Part shown: one piece after another, positions 18,031-29,555 of the stretch
Numbering within the stretch: position 1 is the stretch's first letter
Layout: every line of letters begins with the position of its first letter
Assembly (NCBI GenBank): GCA_002699585.1
Contig: PABP01000009.1
Location: 124,001-188,000 of the forward strand
Reading direction: 5' to 3'
DNA from: Anaerolineaceae bacterium
GTDB lineage: Bacteria > Chloroflexota > Anaerolineae > Aggregatilineales > Phototrophicaceae
DNA: 64,000 nucleotides
Position numbers and translations under genes: made by a program
Notes under the pieces: generated by a model
Database searches by the model: none
Told to the model about the DNA's origin: nothing
The model's input: only the letters and a program-made list of their open reading frames with translations

Positions 18031-18122
18031 GAGCACAGTACATTGTGCCCAGTTATAATGAAAACGCGTAGGGGCACAATACATTGTGCCCGATAGCGCA
18101 TAAGGACGCAGCACGCTGCGTC
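18031..18122. repeat. Cluster of three REP-like palindromes with AC centre
   Basis: Three inverted repeats follow each other in the gap after the nuclease gene. GAGCACAGT-AC-ATTGTGCCC spans 18031-18050 (two mismatches), GGGCACAAT-AC-ATTGTGCCC spans 18072-18091 (perfect), and GACGCAGC-AC-GCTGCGTC spans 18105-18122 (perfect). All share an AC spacer at the centre. They could be extragenic palindromes or mRNA hairpins; none has a T run. Confidence 0.75.
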
Positions 18123-18151
18123 TGATGCAAACAGAAGTTAACAGGTGACCC

Positions 18152-18616
18152 ATGGATGAGAGTATCTTCAGCCAGGAATGGCGCAAGTGCCTGCAAGAGC
18201 ACTATAAATACGTCATTCGCAATGATGACAAAATCACCGAAGAATCGCTGAAAAAAGTGCTGCTGAGTCAGGCTGTCAACTTCAGTGACGATGACCTGCA
18301 AGCCCTCTATCGAGAAGCCACCCTGCGCGCGGAAGATCTGCCCGATGGCTTCACACCGGATATGGAACGTGCCGGAATGGCTCCCGCAGAGGGACAGAAT
18401 GCTGAACAAATGGCCGTGCAGGCATCTGCAGAGGGTGACCAGTCTTTCATCGCGCATCCAGCGGAATGCACCTGCCCATCCTGCATGGAGTCTTCTTTAA
18501 ATGAAGCCCTGCATGATGAAGAAGGGCAGCCTTTGTCACCAGAAGCGCTCGAAGAACGTATAATAGAACAAGAAGAACAGGCAGATGCATCTGAAAATCA
18601 GATGCGGCTGTTTTAA
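18152..18616 (+). CDS. Small acidic hypothetical protein with CxCPSC motif
   Basis: The 154-residue product is hydrophilic and acidic, with no signal peptide or membrane segment. The N-terminal 70 residues look helical. The middle has ECTCPSCMESS, a cysteine cluster that could bind a metal, and the C terminus is a Glu/Gln-rich helix (EERIIEQEEQADASE). It ends 19 bp before the next gene on the same strand, so they are probably co-transcribed. I do not recognise a family; the reading frame and codon pattern look genuine. Confidence 0.6.
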   Translation: MDESIFSQEWRKCLQEHYKYVIRNDDKITEESLKKVLLSQAVNFSDDDLQALYREATLRAEDLPDGFTPDMERAGMAPAEGQNAEQMAVQASAEGDQSFIAHPAECTCPSCMESSLNEALHDEEGQPLSPEALEERIIEQEEQADASENQMRLF

Positions 18617-18635
18617 GCTTTTCGGAGGCCAACCT

Positions 18636-19505
18636 ATGTGGCGTAACATCTGGCGAATCACTGGTGTCCTGATGATCGGCGTGATCATCACTGGGATTGT
18701 GCTGCTGTTGAACTTCACAGCGCCTAACCCAACCGGACGCCGCTACTCCAGTGAAGTGGTCGACCTCAATCTGGATAATGGGGCCAAAGGCCTTGAAGGC
18801 GAGCGTATCCTCGCTCTGGACCTGCGGGCGCCTCTCAATACGATTGAAAAACACTGTATTTGTGGCGAAGCATCGACAGTGGCGTCACAGTGCAATCTGT
18901 GCCGTGTGAATGTGCCGACAGTCAACACCTATCGCCTGCCGGATTTCTTCACGGAAACGTACATTGCGGATGCAAAAAATCGCTACACCTGGCTGTCATC
19001 GCATAGTCAAGATGTGGCCCAGATGACGGATTACGCCGATGCAGCCATCGCCCTGGATATTCCGCTGTGGGTCTATGTGCGCGTCGATACGACTGTTGAC
19101 CAGACCATGCAAGACCTCGTGCGTTCCACAGGCGGCGACATCGTCCATTACTTCGCCACCCCAGATTGGGTGGACCCGGTCAATATTATTGCCATTATTG
19201 GCATATTGATTGGCGGTGTGATCGTGGTCTTCGTGCTCTGGCGCGAATTCCGCGAGACGCACCATATGTCGCAGATTTACCGCGATGTGCCCGATGACCA
19301 ACCGGAGTCCCCGACCAATCGCAGCTTCCCGACCGCGCCCAAGCAGGACGACAAAGACGATGGCAAAGTCATCATCGAAGTTACCAGCCAGAAAATGGAC
19401 GATGCCGAGGAATTCATGGACAAGGTCAAAAGCCGCGTCGACCGAATGAACGGCAACGGCCATGTCGACATCAACGTGGATGTCATTGATGACGACGAGG
19501 AATGA
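18636..19505 (+). CDS. Two-pass membrane protein with extracytoplasmic Cys cluster
   Basis: I start this 289-residue protein at the ATG at 18636, preceded by CGGAGG; the frame is open 51 bases further upstream. A first transmembrane helix (about 8-30) leads to an external domain with four cysteines in HCICGEASTVASQCNLCRV, a CxC...CxxC arrangement that could hold a metal or disulfides. A second helix (about 185-210) leads to a charged cytoplasmic tail rich in Lys/Asp. It overlaps tadA. No family recognised. Confidence 0.68.
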   Translation: MWRNIWRITGVLMIGVIITGIVLLLNFTAPNPTGRRYSSEVVDLNLDNGAKGLEGERILALDLRAPLNTIEKHCICGEASTVASQCNLCRVNVPTVNTYRLPDFFTETYIADAKNRYTWLSSHSQDVAQMTDYADAAIALDIPLWVYVRVDTTVDQTMQDLVRSTGGDIVHYFATPDWVDPVNIIAIIGILIGGVIVVFVLWREFRETHHMSQIYRDVPDDQPESPTNRSFPTAPKQDDKDDGKVIIEVTSQKMDDAEEFMDKVKSRVDRMNGNGHVDINVDVIDDDEE

Positions 19506-19992
19506 CCCGGAAACTCAGCCGATCTTTTCTGATGAAGATCGGCACTTTATGCAGTTGGCCCTATTAGAAGCACAAAAAGCATTGGAAAACGGCGATGTGC
19601 CTGTTGGGGCTGTCGCCGTTTTACATGGCGAGGTCATCGGCACTGGCTTTAATGCCCGTGAGCGTGACCGTGACCCCACCGCCCACGCGGAGGTCATCGC
19701 CATGCGTGCGGCTTCACAGCACATTCACCATTGGCGCCTGGATGATGTCACCCTCTATTGCACGCTGGAACCCTGTAGCATGTGTGCCGGGGCGATGGTC
19801 CTGGCGCGGCTGCCACGGCTGGTCTTTGCGACCATCGACCCCAAGGCCGGGGCGGGGGGCAGTATCATGAACATCGTGCAGCATCCTCAACTCAACCACC
19901 GTGTCGATGTGGCGCACGGCCTCTTCGCAGACGAAGCCGCCGAGCAGTTGCGTGCATTCTTCAGGGAGCTACGCGCTCAGGGTAAAAAATAG
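19489..19992 (+). CDS. tadA: tRNA-specific adenosine deaminase TadA
   Basis: TadA converts adenosine 34 of tRNA-Arg(ACG) to inosine. The 167-residue protein has the cytidine/deoxycytidylate deaminase fold with zinc ligands and the catalytic Glu in PTAHAEVIAMR and PCSMCAGAMV, and the typical KAGAGGS loop near GSIMN. I take the ATG at 19489, which overlaps the upstream gene by 17 bp; an earlier in-frame ATG at 19462 would overlap more. Length matches bacterial TadA. Confidence 0.92.
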   Translation: MTTRNDPETQPIFSDEDRHFMQLALLEAQKALENGDVPVGAVAVLHGEVIGTGFNARERDRDPTAHAEVIAMRAASQHIHHWRLDDVTLYCTLEPCSMCAGAMVLARLPRLVFATIDPKAGAGGSIMNIVQHPQLNHRVDVAHGLFADEAAEQLRAFFRELRAQGKK

Positions 19993-20025
19993 GCAAATCT
20001 GCTCACTGTCAAACCTGGGGGAAAC

Positions 20026-20048
20026 AAAAAGGCGGCACCAGAGCCGCC
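20026..20048 (-). terminator. Rho-independent terminator
   Basis: GGCGGC (20031-20036) and GCCGCC (20043-20048) form a perfect stem with a 6-base loop. Read on the minus strand it is followed by TTTTTG, so it ends the GlsB-like gene transcript. It may act in both directions between the convergent tadA and GlsB genes. Confidence 0.8.
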
Positions 20049-20083
20049 CATTCGTTGCCAGTTTTGGTGAGATTATGCGATTG

Positions 20084-20407
20084 TTAGGTGCGTGCTTTGC
20101 CGCGCCCGCTGCCGCTGATGAGACTGCCGATGAAGATCAAGACAGCCGCGCCAACAATGGCGATCAGCAGGTTGACGAGGACGAGCGAGATGCCGCCATC
20201 CGGCGTATTCACACCGATGATGCTGGCCAAAAAGCCACCAACAAACGCGCCTGCAATACCCAGGATGATGTCACGGCAGCCGGATTGATCGGCACGTCCC
20301 ATGATGCGACGGGCGATATCGCCGGCCAATGCGCCGACGATCAACCAGCCGAGAATGACAAAGGGCGCGCTGATAATCCATTGGATCATATCACCGATAA
20401 CTTCCAT
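20084..20407 (-). CDS. GlsB/YeaQ/YmgE-family small membrane protein
   Basis: The 107-residue protein has three closely packed hydrophobic segments with glycine-rich faces, as in the transglycosylase-associated/GlsB family linked to stress in other bacteria. Typical phrases are GWLIVGALAGDIARRIMG and DIILGIAGAFVGGFLASIIG. I begin at the ATG at 20407, which has AGGAGGAAA upstream, rather than 123 bases earlier. It is monocistronic and followed by a terminator. The biochemical role of the family is not established. Confidence 0.85.
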   Translation of the reverse strand: MEVIGDMIQWIISAPFVILGWLIVGALAGDIARRIMGRADQSGCRDIILGIAGAFVGGFLASIIGVNTPDGGISLVLVNLLIAIVGAAVLIFIGSLISGSGRGKART

Positions 20408-20535
20408 GCGATTTCCTCCTACTCCCATTGATAACAGTATTATAACGTCTGTAATCCATCCCGCGTAGCAAATACAGCATTTATTCACTAAGTTCTTTGC
20501 TGTAAAATGCTTCTCATATATTTGCTTCATCGCAG

Positions 20536-20623
20536 GGAAAGGTGCCAGAGTGGTTGAATGGGCCTGTCTCGAAAACAGGTGTAGGGTCTTGCCCTACCGT
20601 GGGTTCGAATCCCACCCTTTCCG
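20536..20623 (+). tRNA. tRNA-Ser (anticodon CGA)
   Basis: A complete class II tRNA fold can be drawn. The acceptor stem is GGAAAGG (20536-20542) with CCTTTCC (20616-20622) and discriminator G. The anticodon stem CCTGT/ACAGG encloses loop CTCGAAA, giving anticodon CGA at 20570-20572 (reads UCG). There is a long variable arm (GTAGGG/CCCTAC) and a T arm GTGGG-TTCGAAT-CCCAC. The full CCA is not encoded. Confidence 0.96.
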
Positions 20624-20638
20624 CAGTTAGACCAGCAG

Positions 20639-20664
20639 CCCACCCCTTCGGTGGGTTGTTTTGT
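20639..20664 (+). terminator. Terminator after tRNA-Ser
   Basis: CCCACC (20639-20644) pairs with GGTGGG (20650-20655) around a 5-base loop, followed by TTGTTTTGTT. It lies 16 bp after the tRNA 3' end. Confidence 0.8.
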
Positions 20665-20734
20665 TCATCAGACTTATTCATGGCATCATTGGGGTGATGT
20701 CGTGTAACCTCAATCATCAGGCAGGGAGGCCTAA

Positions 20735-21271
20735 ATGACCACGATTGCTGTCTTCGGCAGCGCCATTATTGCAGCCAATACACAAGATTATCTGGATGCT
20801 GTTGCAGTCGGTTATGCGCTGGCGGAGGCAGGCTACAGTGTCGCGACTGGTGGCTACGATGGCATTATGGGCGCTGCCAGCCAGGGGGCCTCCAACGCCG
20901 GGGGCGAGGTCATCGGCATTACGGTTGCCAAAAGTGGCCAGATCGAAGAACGCATCCCTAATCGCTGGCTGACCAAGACCATTGAACTGCCGGATATGCG
21001 CAGTCGCCTGGTGCACCTGGTGGATTGCGCTGATGGTTATGTCATTATGCCCGGGGGTATCGGCACCTTACAGGAAGTGGGCGAGGCGTGGCAGCTCTTA
21101 CGCATGACCACTGCGCGTCGTCCGATGGTCGCTTTTGGTCCCATGTGGCGGCAGGTCTTGCAACCGATTGTCAATAGCCCCTATGTAACTGCCTCCCAGA
21201 CGCAAACCCTCACCTTCTGTGACTTACCTGAACAAGTCGTTCCGGCGATCTGTAACGTACTCAAAGCATAG
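20735..21271 (+). CDS. LOG-family (lysine-decarboxylase-like) protein
   Basis: The 178-residue protein has the Rossmann-type nucleotide-binding fold of the LOG/TIGR00725 group. It shows VATGGYDGIMGAASQGA near the N terminus and the signature PGGIGTLQEVGEAW. Members with the full motif hydrolyse nucleotide-5'-monophosphate ribosides, but several bacterial subgroups have no proven activity, so I give no symbol. A GGGAGG element precedes the start. It is followed after 9 bp by the DUF1684 gene and both are likely in one transcript. Confidence 0.85.
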   Translation: MTTIAVFGSAIIAANTQDYLDAVAVGYALAEAGYSVATGGYDGIMGAASQGASNAGGEVIGITVAKSGQIEERIPNRWLTKTIELPDMRSRLVHLVDCADGYVIMPGGIGTLQEVGEAWQLLRMTTARRPMVAFGPMWRQVLQPIVNSPYVTASQTQTLTFCDLPEQVVPAICNVLKA

Positions 21272-21280
21272 GAGCCTCTT

Positions 21281-21805
21281 GTGGATACCCAACGCCTGAT
21301 TCAACTTCGTGCTCAAAAAGACAAGTTCTTCAAAGAAAATCCCAATTCCCCGCTGACCGATGCGCAGAAGGTGCACTTCACAGGCTTGAGTTACTATGTC
21401 GCCCAGCCGAACTGGGATCTGGTTGTTGAGGTGACGCCCTTCGCCAAAAAAGACAACGTGCAGATTCAACATACTAAAGGAGAGGCACGCTGGTTCATGC
21501 GCTATGGGGAGTTTACTTTTGATGTGCGTGGGGTACAGGGTCGACTGACTATCTACCGTGCAGCCAATTACTTCTTCTTGCCCTTTGTCGATGCCAATGC
21601 CCGGACAGAAACCTACGGCGCGGGTCGTTACTTAGAACCTGAGCAACTAGCAGACAATCGCTTCCATGTCGATTTCAACCAGGCCTATAATCCCTATTGT
21701 GCCTACAACGACCGCTGGAATTGTCCCATTACCCCTGCGGAAAATCGCTTGTCTGTTGCTATCCCTGCCGGAGAAATGCTGCCATCTGGTGAATGGCTAG
21801 ATTGA
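21281..21805 (+). CDS. DUF1684-family protein
   Basis: The 174-residue product is soluble and starts at GTG, with AGGAG at good distance. The C-terminal half carries the conserved stretch YNPYCAYNDRWNCPITP followed by NRLSVAIPAGE, which identifies the DUF1684 family, and the N terminus has LRAQKDKFFKENPNSPLT. No enzymatic role is established. The conserved Cys/Asn cluster suggests a binding or catalytic pocket. It sits 9 bp after the LOG-family gene. Confidence 0.85.
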   Translation: MDTQRLIQLRAQKDKFFKENPNSPLTDAQKVHFTGLSYYVAQPNWDLVVEVTPFAKKDNVQIQHTKGEARWFMRYGEFTFDVRGVQGRLTIYRAANYFFLPFVDANARTETYGAGRYLEPEQLADNRFHVDFNQAYNPYCAYNDRWNCPITPAENRLSVAIPAGEMLPSGEWLD

Positions 21806-25337
<3,532 letters not shown>

Positions 25338-25519
25338 ACCGTGCTCAAAACAAGTTAACTTGTGTCACATCTGATGGAACAGACTTTAGATACATAACTG
25401 TTTTGTCGCAATAAGTGACACCATTTTCATCTTCAGATGCTGAGAGAGACAATAAAACTTCAGAACCGACAAACATTGCTGCTGACATAGGTAGAATACG
25501 GATCTCCGTATCAAATTGG

Positions 25520-25588
25520 CCCCTCGGCTTTGATTGCCAGATATGAACTACGAACATATCCTGACAACCATTTGCCGAGGGGTTTTTA
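25520..25588 (+). terminator. Long-loop hairpin terminator after lacZ
   Basis: CCCCTCGGC (25520-25528) pairs perfectly with GCCGAGGGG (25574-25582), followed by TTTTTAG. The loop is about 45 nt, longer than usual. It lies between the convergent lacZ and aldo/keto reductase genes. Confidence 0.6.
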
Positions 25589-25592
25589 GATG

Positions 25593-26594
25593 CTACCAGG
25601 CGTAGGCTTCCGGTGCGGTACCCACACGCAGAGGACGACCTTTGTTCGGGTCGAATATTTCGTCTAGTTTCTTGAGCGTTTCTGCGTCGAGTTCCAGTTC
25701 AGCCGCGCGGTCCAACCCGTTTAGGTGGTCCACAGTCCGCACGCCCACAATTGGAGAATCCACAGCCGGGTGCGCTAGCGTCCAGGCAATGGCAACGACA
25801 TGTTCTTTTTCGCCGAGGTCTGCACATAATGCGGAAAAATCTGCCATCTGTTGATTGGCATCACCCAGGTGAATACCATATTCGTTTTCGACATCATTCG
25901 TGCGTGAGCCTTCGACGGATTTCTTCTTACCCGTCAATAGCCCGCCAGCCAGTGGCATATACGGGATGACACCAATGCCCAGTGCTTTCGCGGCTGGCAA
26001 TACTTCCAGCTCAGGATAACGGCAGACAAGATTGTACATTGTTTGCTCAGATATAAATCCCATTGAGCCGCGCTACATCGCCTGCAATTGATGCATGGCT
26101 AATCCCCAACCGGGGAAATTGCTCGATCCCATATACAGCACTTTGCCGTCGTCGATGATGCGTTCAAACGTTCCCCAGAATTCTTCCGGCGTGATGTTGC
26201 GATCAATATGGTGAATTTGGTAGAGGTCGATGCGGTCAGTTTGCAGGCGTTGGAGCGATTCCTCAACATGCTTACGGACCTTATAAGAGGAAATTCCGGC
26301 TTGATAATTTGGATTGTTTTCCTCGCCCATCGGGCCATACACTTTTGTTGCGAGGACAATGTCGTCGCGGGTGCCGCGGTCTTTCATCCACTTGCCAATG
26401 ATCTCTTCGGAGCGTCCCCGGCCACCGCTGCCGCCATAGACATTGGCTGTATCGAAGAAGTTGATGCCCATGTCCAGGGCTTTATCCATAATCTTAAATG
26501 AATCTTCTTCAGTCGTGCGGCTGCCAAAGTGCATCGTGCCCAGGCAGACCTGGCTGACCTGTAGATTTGACTTACCAAGTGTTGTGTATTTCAT
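25593..26594 (-). pseudogene. Aldo/keto reductase interrupted by an in-frame TAG
   Basis: The frame runs 333 residues from the ATG at 26594 (AGGAAG upstream) to 25593, except for one TAG at codon 174 (26073-26075). Both halves fit one aldo/keto reductase of the Kv-beta/YghZ-like group. The first has KYTTLGKSNLQVSQVCLGTM, the catalytic Asp/Tyr region FFDTANVYGG, Lys in LATKVYG and His in IDLYQIHHID. The second has FISEQTMYNLVCR, PYMPLAGGLLTGK and the cofactor loop SPIVGVRT. No base is inserted or lost; a single substitution explains it. Either a recent nonsense mutation, a sequencing error or readthrough applies; I call it a probable pseudogene. Confidence 0.82.
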
Positions 26595-26860
26595 CACGGC
26601 TTCTTCCTTATGAGAAATCATGTAATGACTAAATGAGAGGGCCTACCCTGGTTTAGGGCAGTATCGATTTAACTTAGCTGTTGATAGGGCTTTACACGCA
26701 TTTTCAGTGTAACGGATAGTTTTGATAATGGTATAGATGGTATCAAATGGATACAAATACCAGTGCGTGCTCAGTCCCCGTTTCTCTCATCCGTCAATTT
26801 CTCATAGATGCCGTTATAATGAAAATCACTTTATAGCAAATCCAGTAGGCGAGGTCCATT

Positions 26861-27883
26861 TTATGGCATTGCAATGACGTTAGTTTCTTCAGGATACAGG
26901 TGACAGCGCACCATCTGATTGTCATCAGAACGCACATAGTCCGGCATTTGGCTGCGGCAAATATCCATCACATGTGGGCATCGAGAGGCAAACGGGCAGC
27001 CTGTATCGCTCGGTGCGATATTCTTTGCCGATGGATTCACAACCTCGCTTGAGGGCGTCGCGGTTTTTAGGCCACGTTCAGGGTCGGGCACTGCCGAAAG
27101 TAGCAATTGCGTATAGGGATGCTTTGGTTGCTGAATGACGGTTTCGCTCTCTCCTTGTTCGATGATATGACCAGCATACATCACGGCGATTTCCTGCGCG
27201 AAGTAGCGCGCGCTGGCAATATCATGTGTGACGTACAACACGGCCATGTTGTAATCACGACGTAGTTCATCCAACAAATTCAGAATACCTATTCGAATTG
27301 ATACATCTAGCATAGATACAGGCTCATCTGCAAGCATGACCTCTGGCTCTACCGCCAGTGCACGCGCAATCGCCACACGCTGACGCTGCCCACCACTTAG
27401 CTCATGTGGATATTTATAGGCAAAGTCCTCCGGCGGGTATAGTTTCACGCGCTCCAGTAGCTCGTTGACCAATGTGCGCCGTTCTTTCGATGTAGCGCCT
27501 TTGTGGTGTATTTGCAGCGGACGCAGCAAATGGTGATCGATTTTGTGAACGGGATTAAGCGAACTAAACGGATCCTGAAAGATCATCTGCACCAGGCTGC
27601 GATAGTGCAGGATAGCGTGTCGGCCTTTTTGTGCGCTAACATTCTGGCCTTTGAAGTAAATCTCGCCAGCAGTCGGGTCATAAATACGCGCCAGCATACG
27701 AATAATCGTGCTTTTGCCACTGCCGCTTTCGCCGACCAGTGCTGTTACCCTGCCACGATACAATTTTAGGTCAGCGTTCTCTACAGCGTTGACCTGTACC
27801 CGTGAGAACATGTTGCCTGTATTAAAGACTTTGGAGATGCCGCGCGCTTCAAGGACAAGGGAATCAGGATTGTTGGAAATCAC
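26861..27883 (-). CDS. Oligopeptide/oligosaccharide ABC transporter ATPase, OppF type
   Basis: The 340-residue ATPase has Walker A (GESGSGKSTI), signature LSGGQRQRVAIARAL, Walker B (VMLADEPVSML) and the OppF/DppF C-terminal zone with the cluster-type motif CPFASRCPHVMDICR. It begins at GTG with GGAG 8 bp upstream and overlaps the OppD-type gene by 20 bp. Such ATPases power import of peptides or, in many sugar-rich loci, oligosaccharides. The permeases of this system are disrupted (see 28889), so the transporter is probably inactive unless partners lie elsewhere. Confidence 0.88.
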   Translation of the reverse strand: MISNNPDSLVLEARGISKVFNTGNMFSRVQVNAVENADLKLYRGRVTALVGESGSGKSTIIRMLARIYDPTAGEIYFKGQNVSAQKGRHAILHYRSLVQMIFQDPFSSLNPVHKIDHHLLRPLQIHHKGATSKERRTLVNELLERVKLYPPEDFAYKYPHELSGGQRQRVAIARALAVEPEVMLADEPVSMLDVSIRIGILNLLDELRRDYNMAVLYVTHDIASARYFAQEIAVMYAGHIIEQGESETVIQQPKHPYTQLLLSAVPDPERGLKTATPSSEVVNPSAKNIAPSDTGCPFASRCPHVMDICRSQMPDYVRSDDNQMVRCHLYPEETNVIAMP

Positions 27884-28883
27884 GGTCTTTCTCCGTTACA
27901 AGATGACAGGCGGCATGGTGTTTGTCGCCGACAGTGAACAAATCGGGGTGAACTTCCTGGCATAAGCCTGCTATGGCTACATCGCAGCGTGGGTGAAAAC
28001 GACAGCCTGTCGGTGGACTCAGCAGATTAGGTGGCGAACCAGGTATCCCCAGAAAGGCTTTACGTTCGCCGTGCAAAGTCGGGAAGGAACCCATCAGTCG
28101 CTGTGTATAGGGATGTTGTGGCTCAGTGAAAATCTGCCGAGATGAGCCGATTTCGACAATTTCCCCGGCATACATAATCGCAATCCGATCTGAAAACTCG
28201 ACCAGCAACGATAGATCATGGGTGATGAACAGAGCCGAAAAGCCAAATTCATCCTTTAGCTGTTTCAGTTCTTCCATAATCTGCTTTTGAACGACAACGT
28301 CCAAGGCAGTCGTCGGCTCATCAAGAATGATGAGTTCCGGTTGCAGTGCCAGGGCAATGGCAATGACCGCTCGCTGGCGCATCCCACCACTGAGCTGGTG
28401 TGGATAGCTGTCAATCCGGTCCGGGTCGATGCCCACCACATCGAACAATTCACGTGCGCGTTGTCTGGCTTGTTTACGATGGACTGGGCGGTGCGCTTGC
28501 ATCACATCAATAACCTGCTCCCCAACTGTCATTACGGGGTTGAGCGCATTCATCGCACTTTGCGATACAAACGCGATGTGTTCCCAACGCAATTGTTGTA
28601 GCGCCTTCTTATCTAGCTTGAGCACATCGGTCATATCAAACAGCACTTGACCATCGGTGATATGCGCTGGTGGCTTGTGTAGACGTAATATCGCCTGGGC
28701 AATGGTAGACTTCCCACAGCCAGATTCACCTGCCAAACCAAAGACTTCATTGCGCTGAATGTCAAAGGAGACATTATCGACTGCGCGGACAGGCCCTTTA
28801 CGTGTTCGATACTCGACATGTAATCCCTGTACTGAAAGCAAGGGCGGGACGGCCTGGATGTTTGATGTCGTTTCGTGGCTCAT
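27864..28883 (-). CDS. Oligopeptide/oligosaccharide ABC transporter ATPase, OppD type
   Basis: The 339-residue protein has Walker A ([10 protein letters not shown]), Q-loop, signature [16 protein letters not shown], Walker B ([12 protein letters not shown]) and the OppD/DppD C-terminal domain with [20 protein letters not shown] lies 8 bp upstream of the ATG. It follows the truncated permease by 5 bp and overlaps the OppF gene. The frame is fully open with all catalytic motifs, so decay has not yet reached the ATPases. Confidence 0.88.
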   Translation of the reverse strand: MSHETTSNIQAVPPLLSVQGLHVEYRTRKGPVRAVDNVSFDIQRNEVFGLAGESGCGKSTIAQAILRLHKPPAHITDGQVLFDMTDVLKLDKKALQQLRWEHIAFVSQSAMNALNPVMTVGEQVIDVMQAHRPVHRKQARQRARELFDVVGIDPDRIDSYPHQLSGGMRQRAVIAIALALQPELIILDEPTTALDVVVQKQIMEELKQLKDEFGFSALFITHDLSLLVEFSDRIAIMYAGEIVEIGSSRQIFTEPQHPYTQRLMGSFPTLHGERKAFLGIPGSPPNLLSPPTGCRFHPRCDVAIAGLCQEVHPDLFTVGDKHHAACHLVTEKDRDFQQS

Positions 28884-28888
28884 CAGGC

Positions 28889-29505
28889 TTACTCCTTATC
28901 TGTGCGCAGGCGCGGGTTCGTGATTTCATCCATAGCATAATTCAGCATGGCCAGTGCAAAAGCGACCAGCGCAATGCACAGACCCGCTGGGATGAAGGTC
29001 CACCAGGCACCGGTCAGCAAGCCGCTGTTGTTCCCAGCCCAATATAGGATCGTTCCCCAACTTACAGCACTGATGTCACCCAGCCCCAGGAATTCAAGCC
29101 CAGCTTGCGCGGCGATGCCATACGTAATCGAGTTGAACAGTGCCCCAGCGACGATATTCGCCATGTTGGGTAGAATCTCGATGAACATGATGCGTAAGCT
29201 GCTCTCGCCGGAGACCAAGGCTGCGACAGTAAAGTCTTTTTCGCGCAGAGATAGCGCCTGGGCTCGGATCACGCGGGCGGTCCATGCCCATCCTGTGATA
29301 GTCAATGCCAGGATGGTTGTGAGTTGCCCCGGCGGTAGGAATGCAGCCAGGGCGACGAGCAACGGCAGGCCAGGGATGATTAGGAAAATATTGATGAGTA
29401 CCGACAGCGAGTCATCAATTAGCCCGCGATAATAAACGGGGTTAGGCCGCCGCGCCGCCAGGTGCCGATAATGCCCAGCAGATTGCCTACGATGAAACTA
29501 GGTGT
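28889..29505 (-). pseudogene. Remnants of DppB and DppC permeases fused by deletion
   Basis: The C-terminal half of a DppC-type permease is intact in frame down to the stop at 28889. It includes the EAA-like loop ALVSGESSLRIMFIEILPNM and the helices after it. Reading upstream, recognisable DppC sequence starts at about 29435 (YYRGLIDDSLSVLINIF). In a different frame, 29505-29419 encodes TPSFIVGNLLGIIGTWRRGG, a DppB-type phrase, ending in stop codons on both sides. The simplest reading is a deletion joining dppB to dppC out of frame, removing most of both and everything upstream. A TTG at 29362 is the only start-like codon left for the open frame. Confidence 0.78.
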
Positions 29506-29555
29506 TTAGTCCCAGAGTATAGTGGTACAGTTTCCCATGAGCAAAAGGAGCAGCT

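Noticed and set aside
25345-25557. A 70-codon minus-strand open frame between lacZ and the aldo/keto reductase
   Set aside because: It lacks a ribosome-binding site, has no recognisable domain and overlaps the terminator hairpin arm region.
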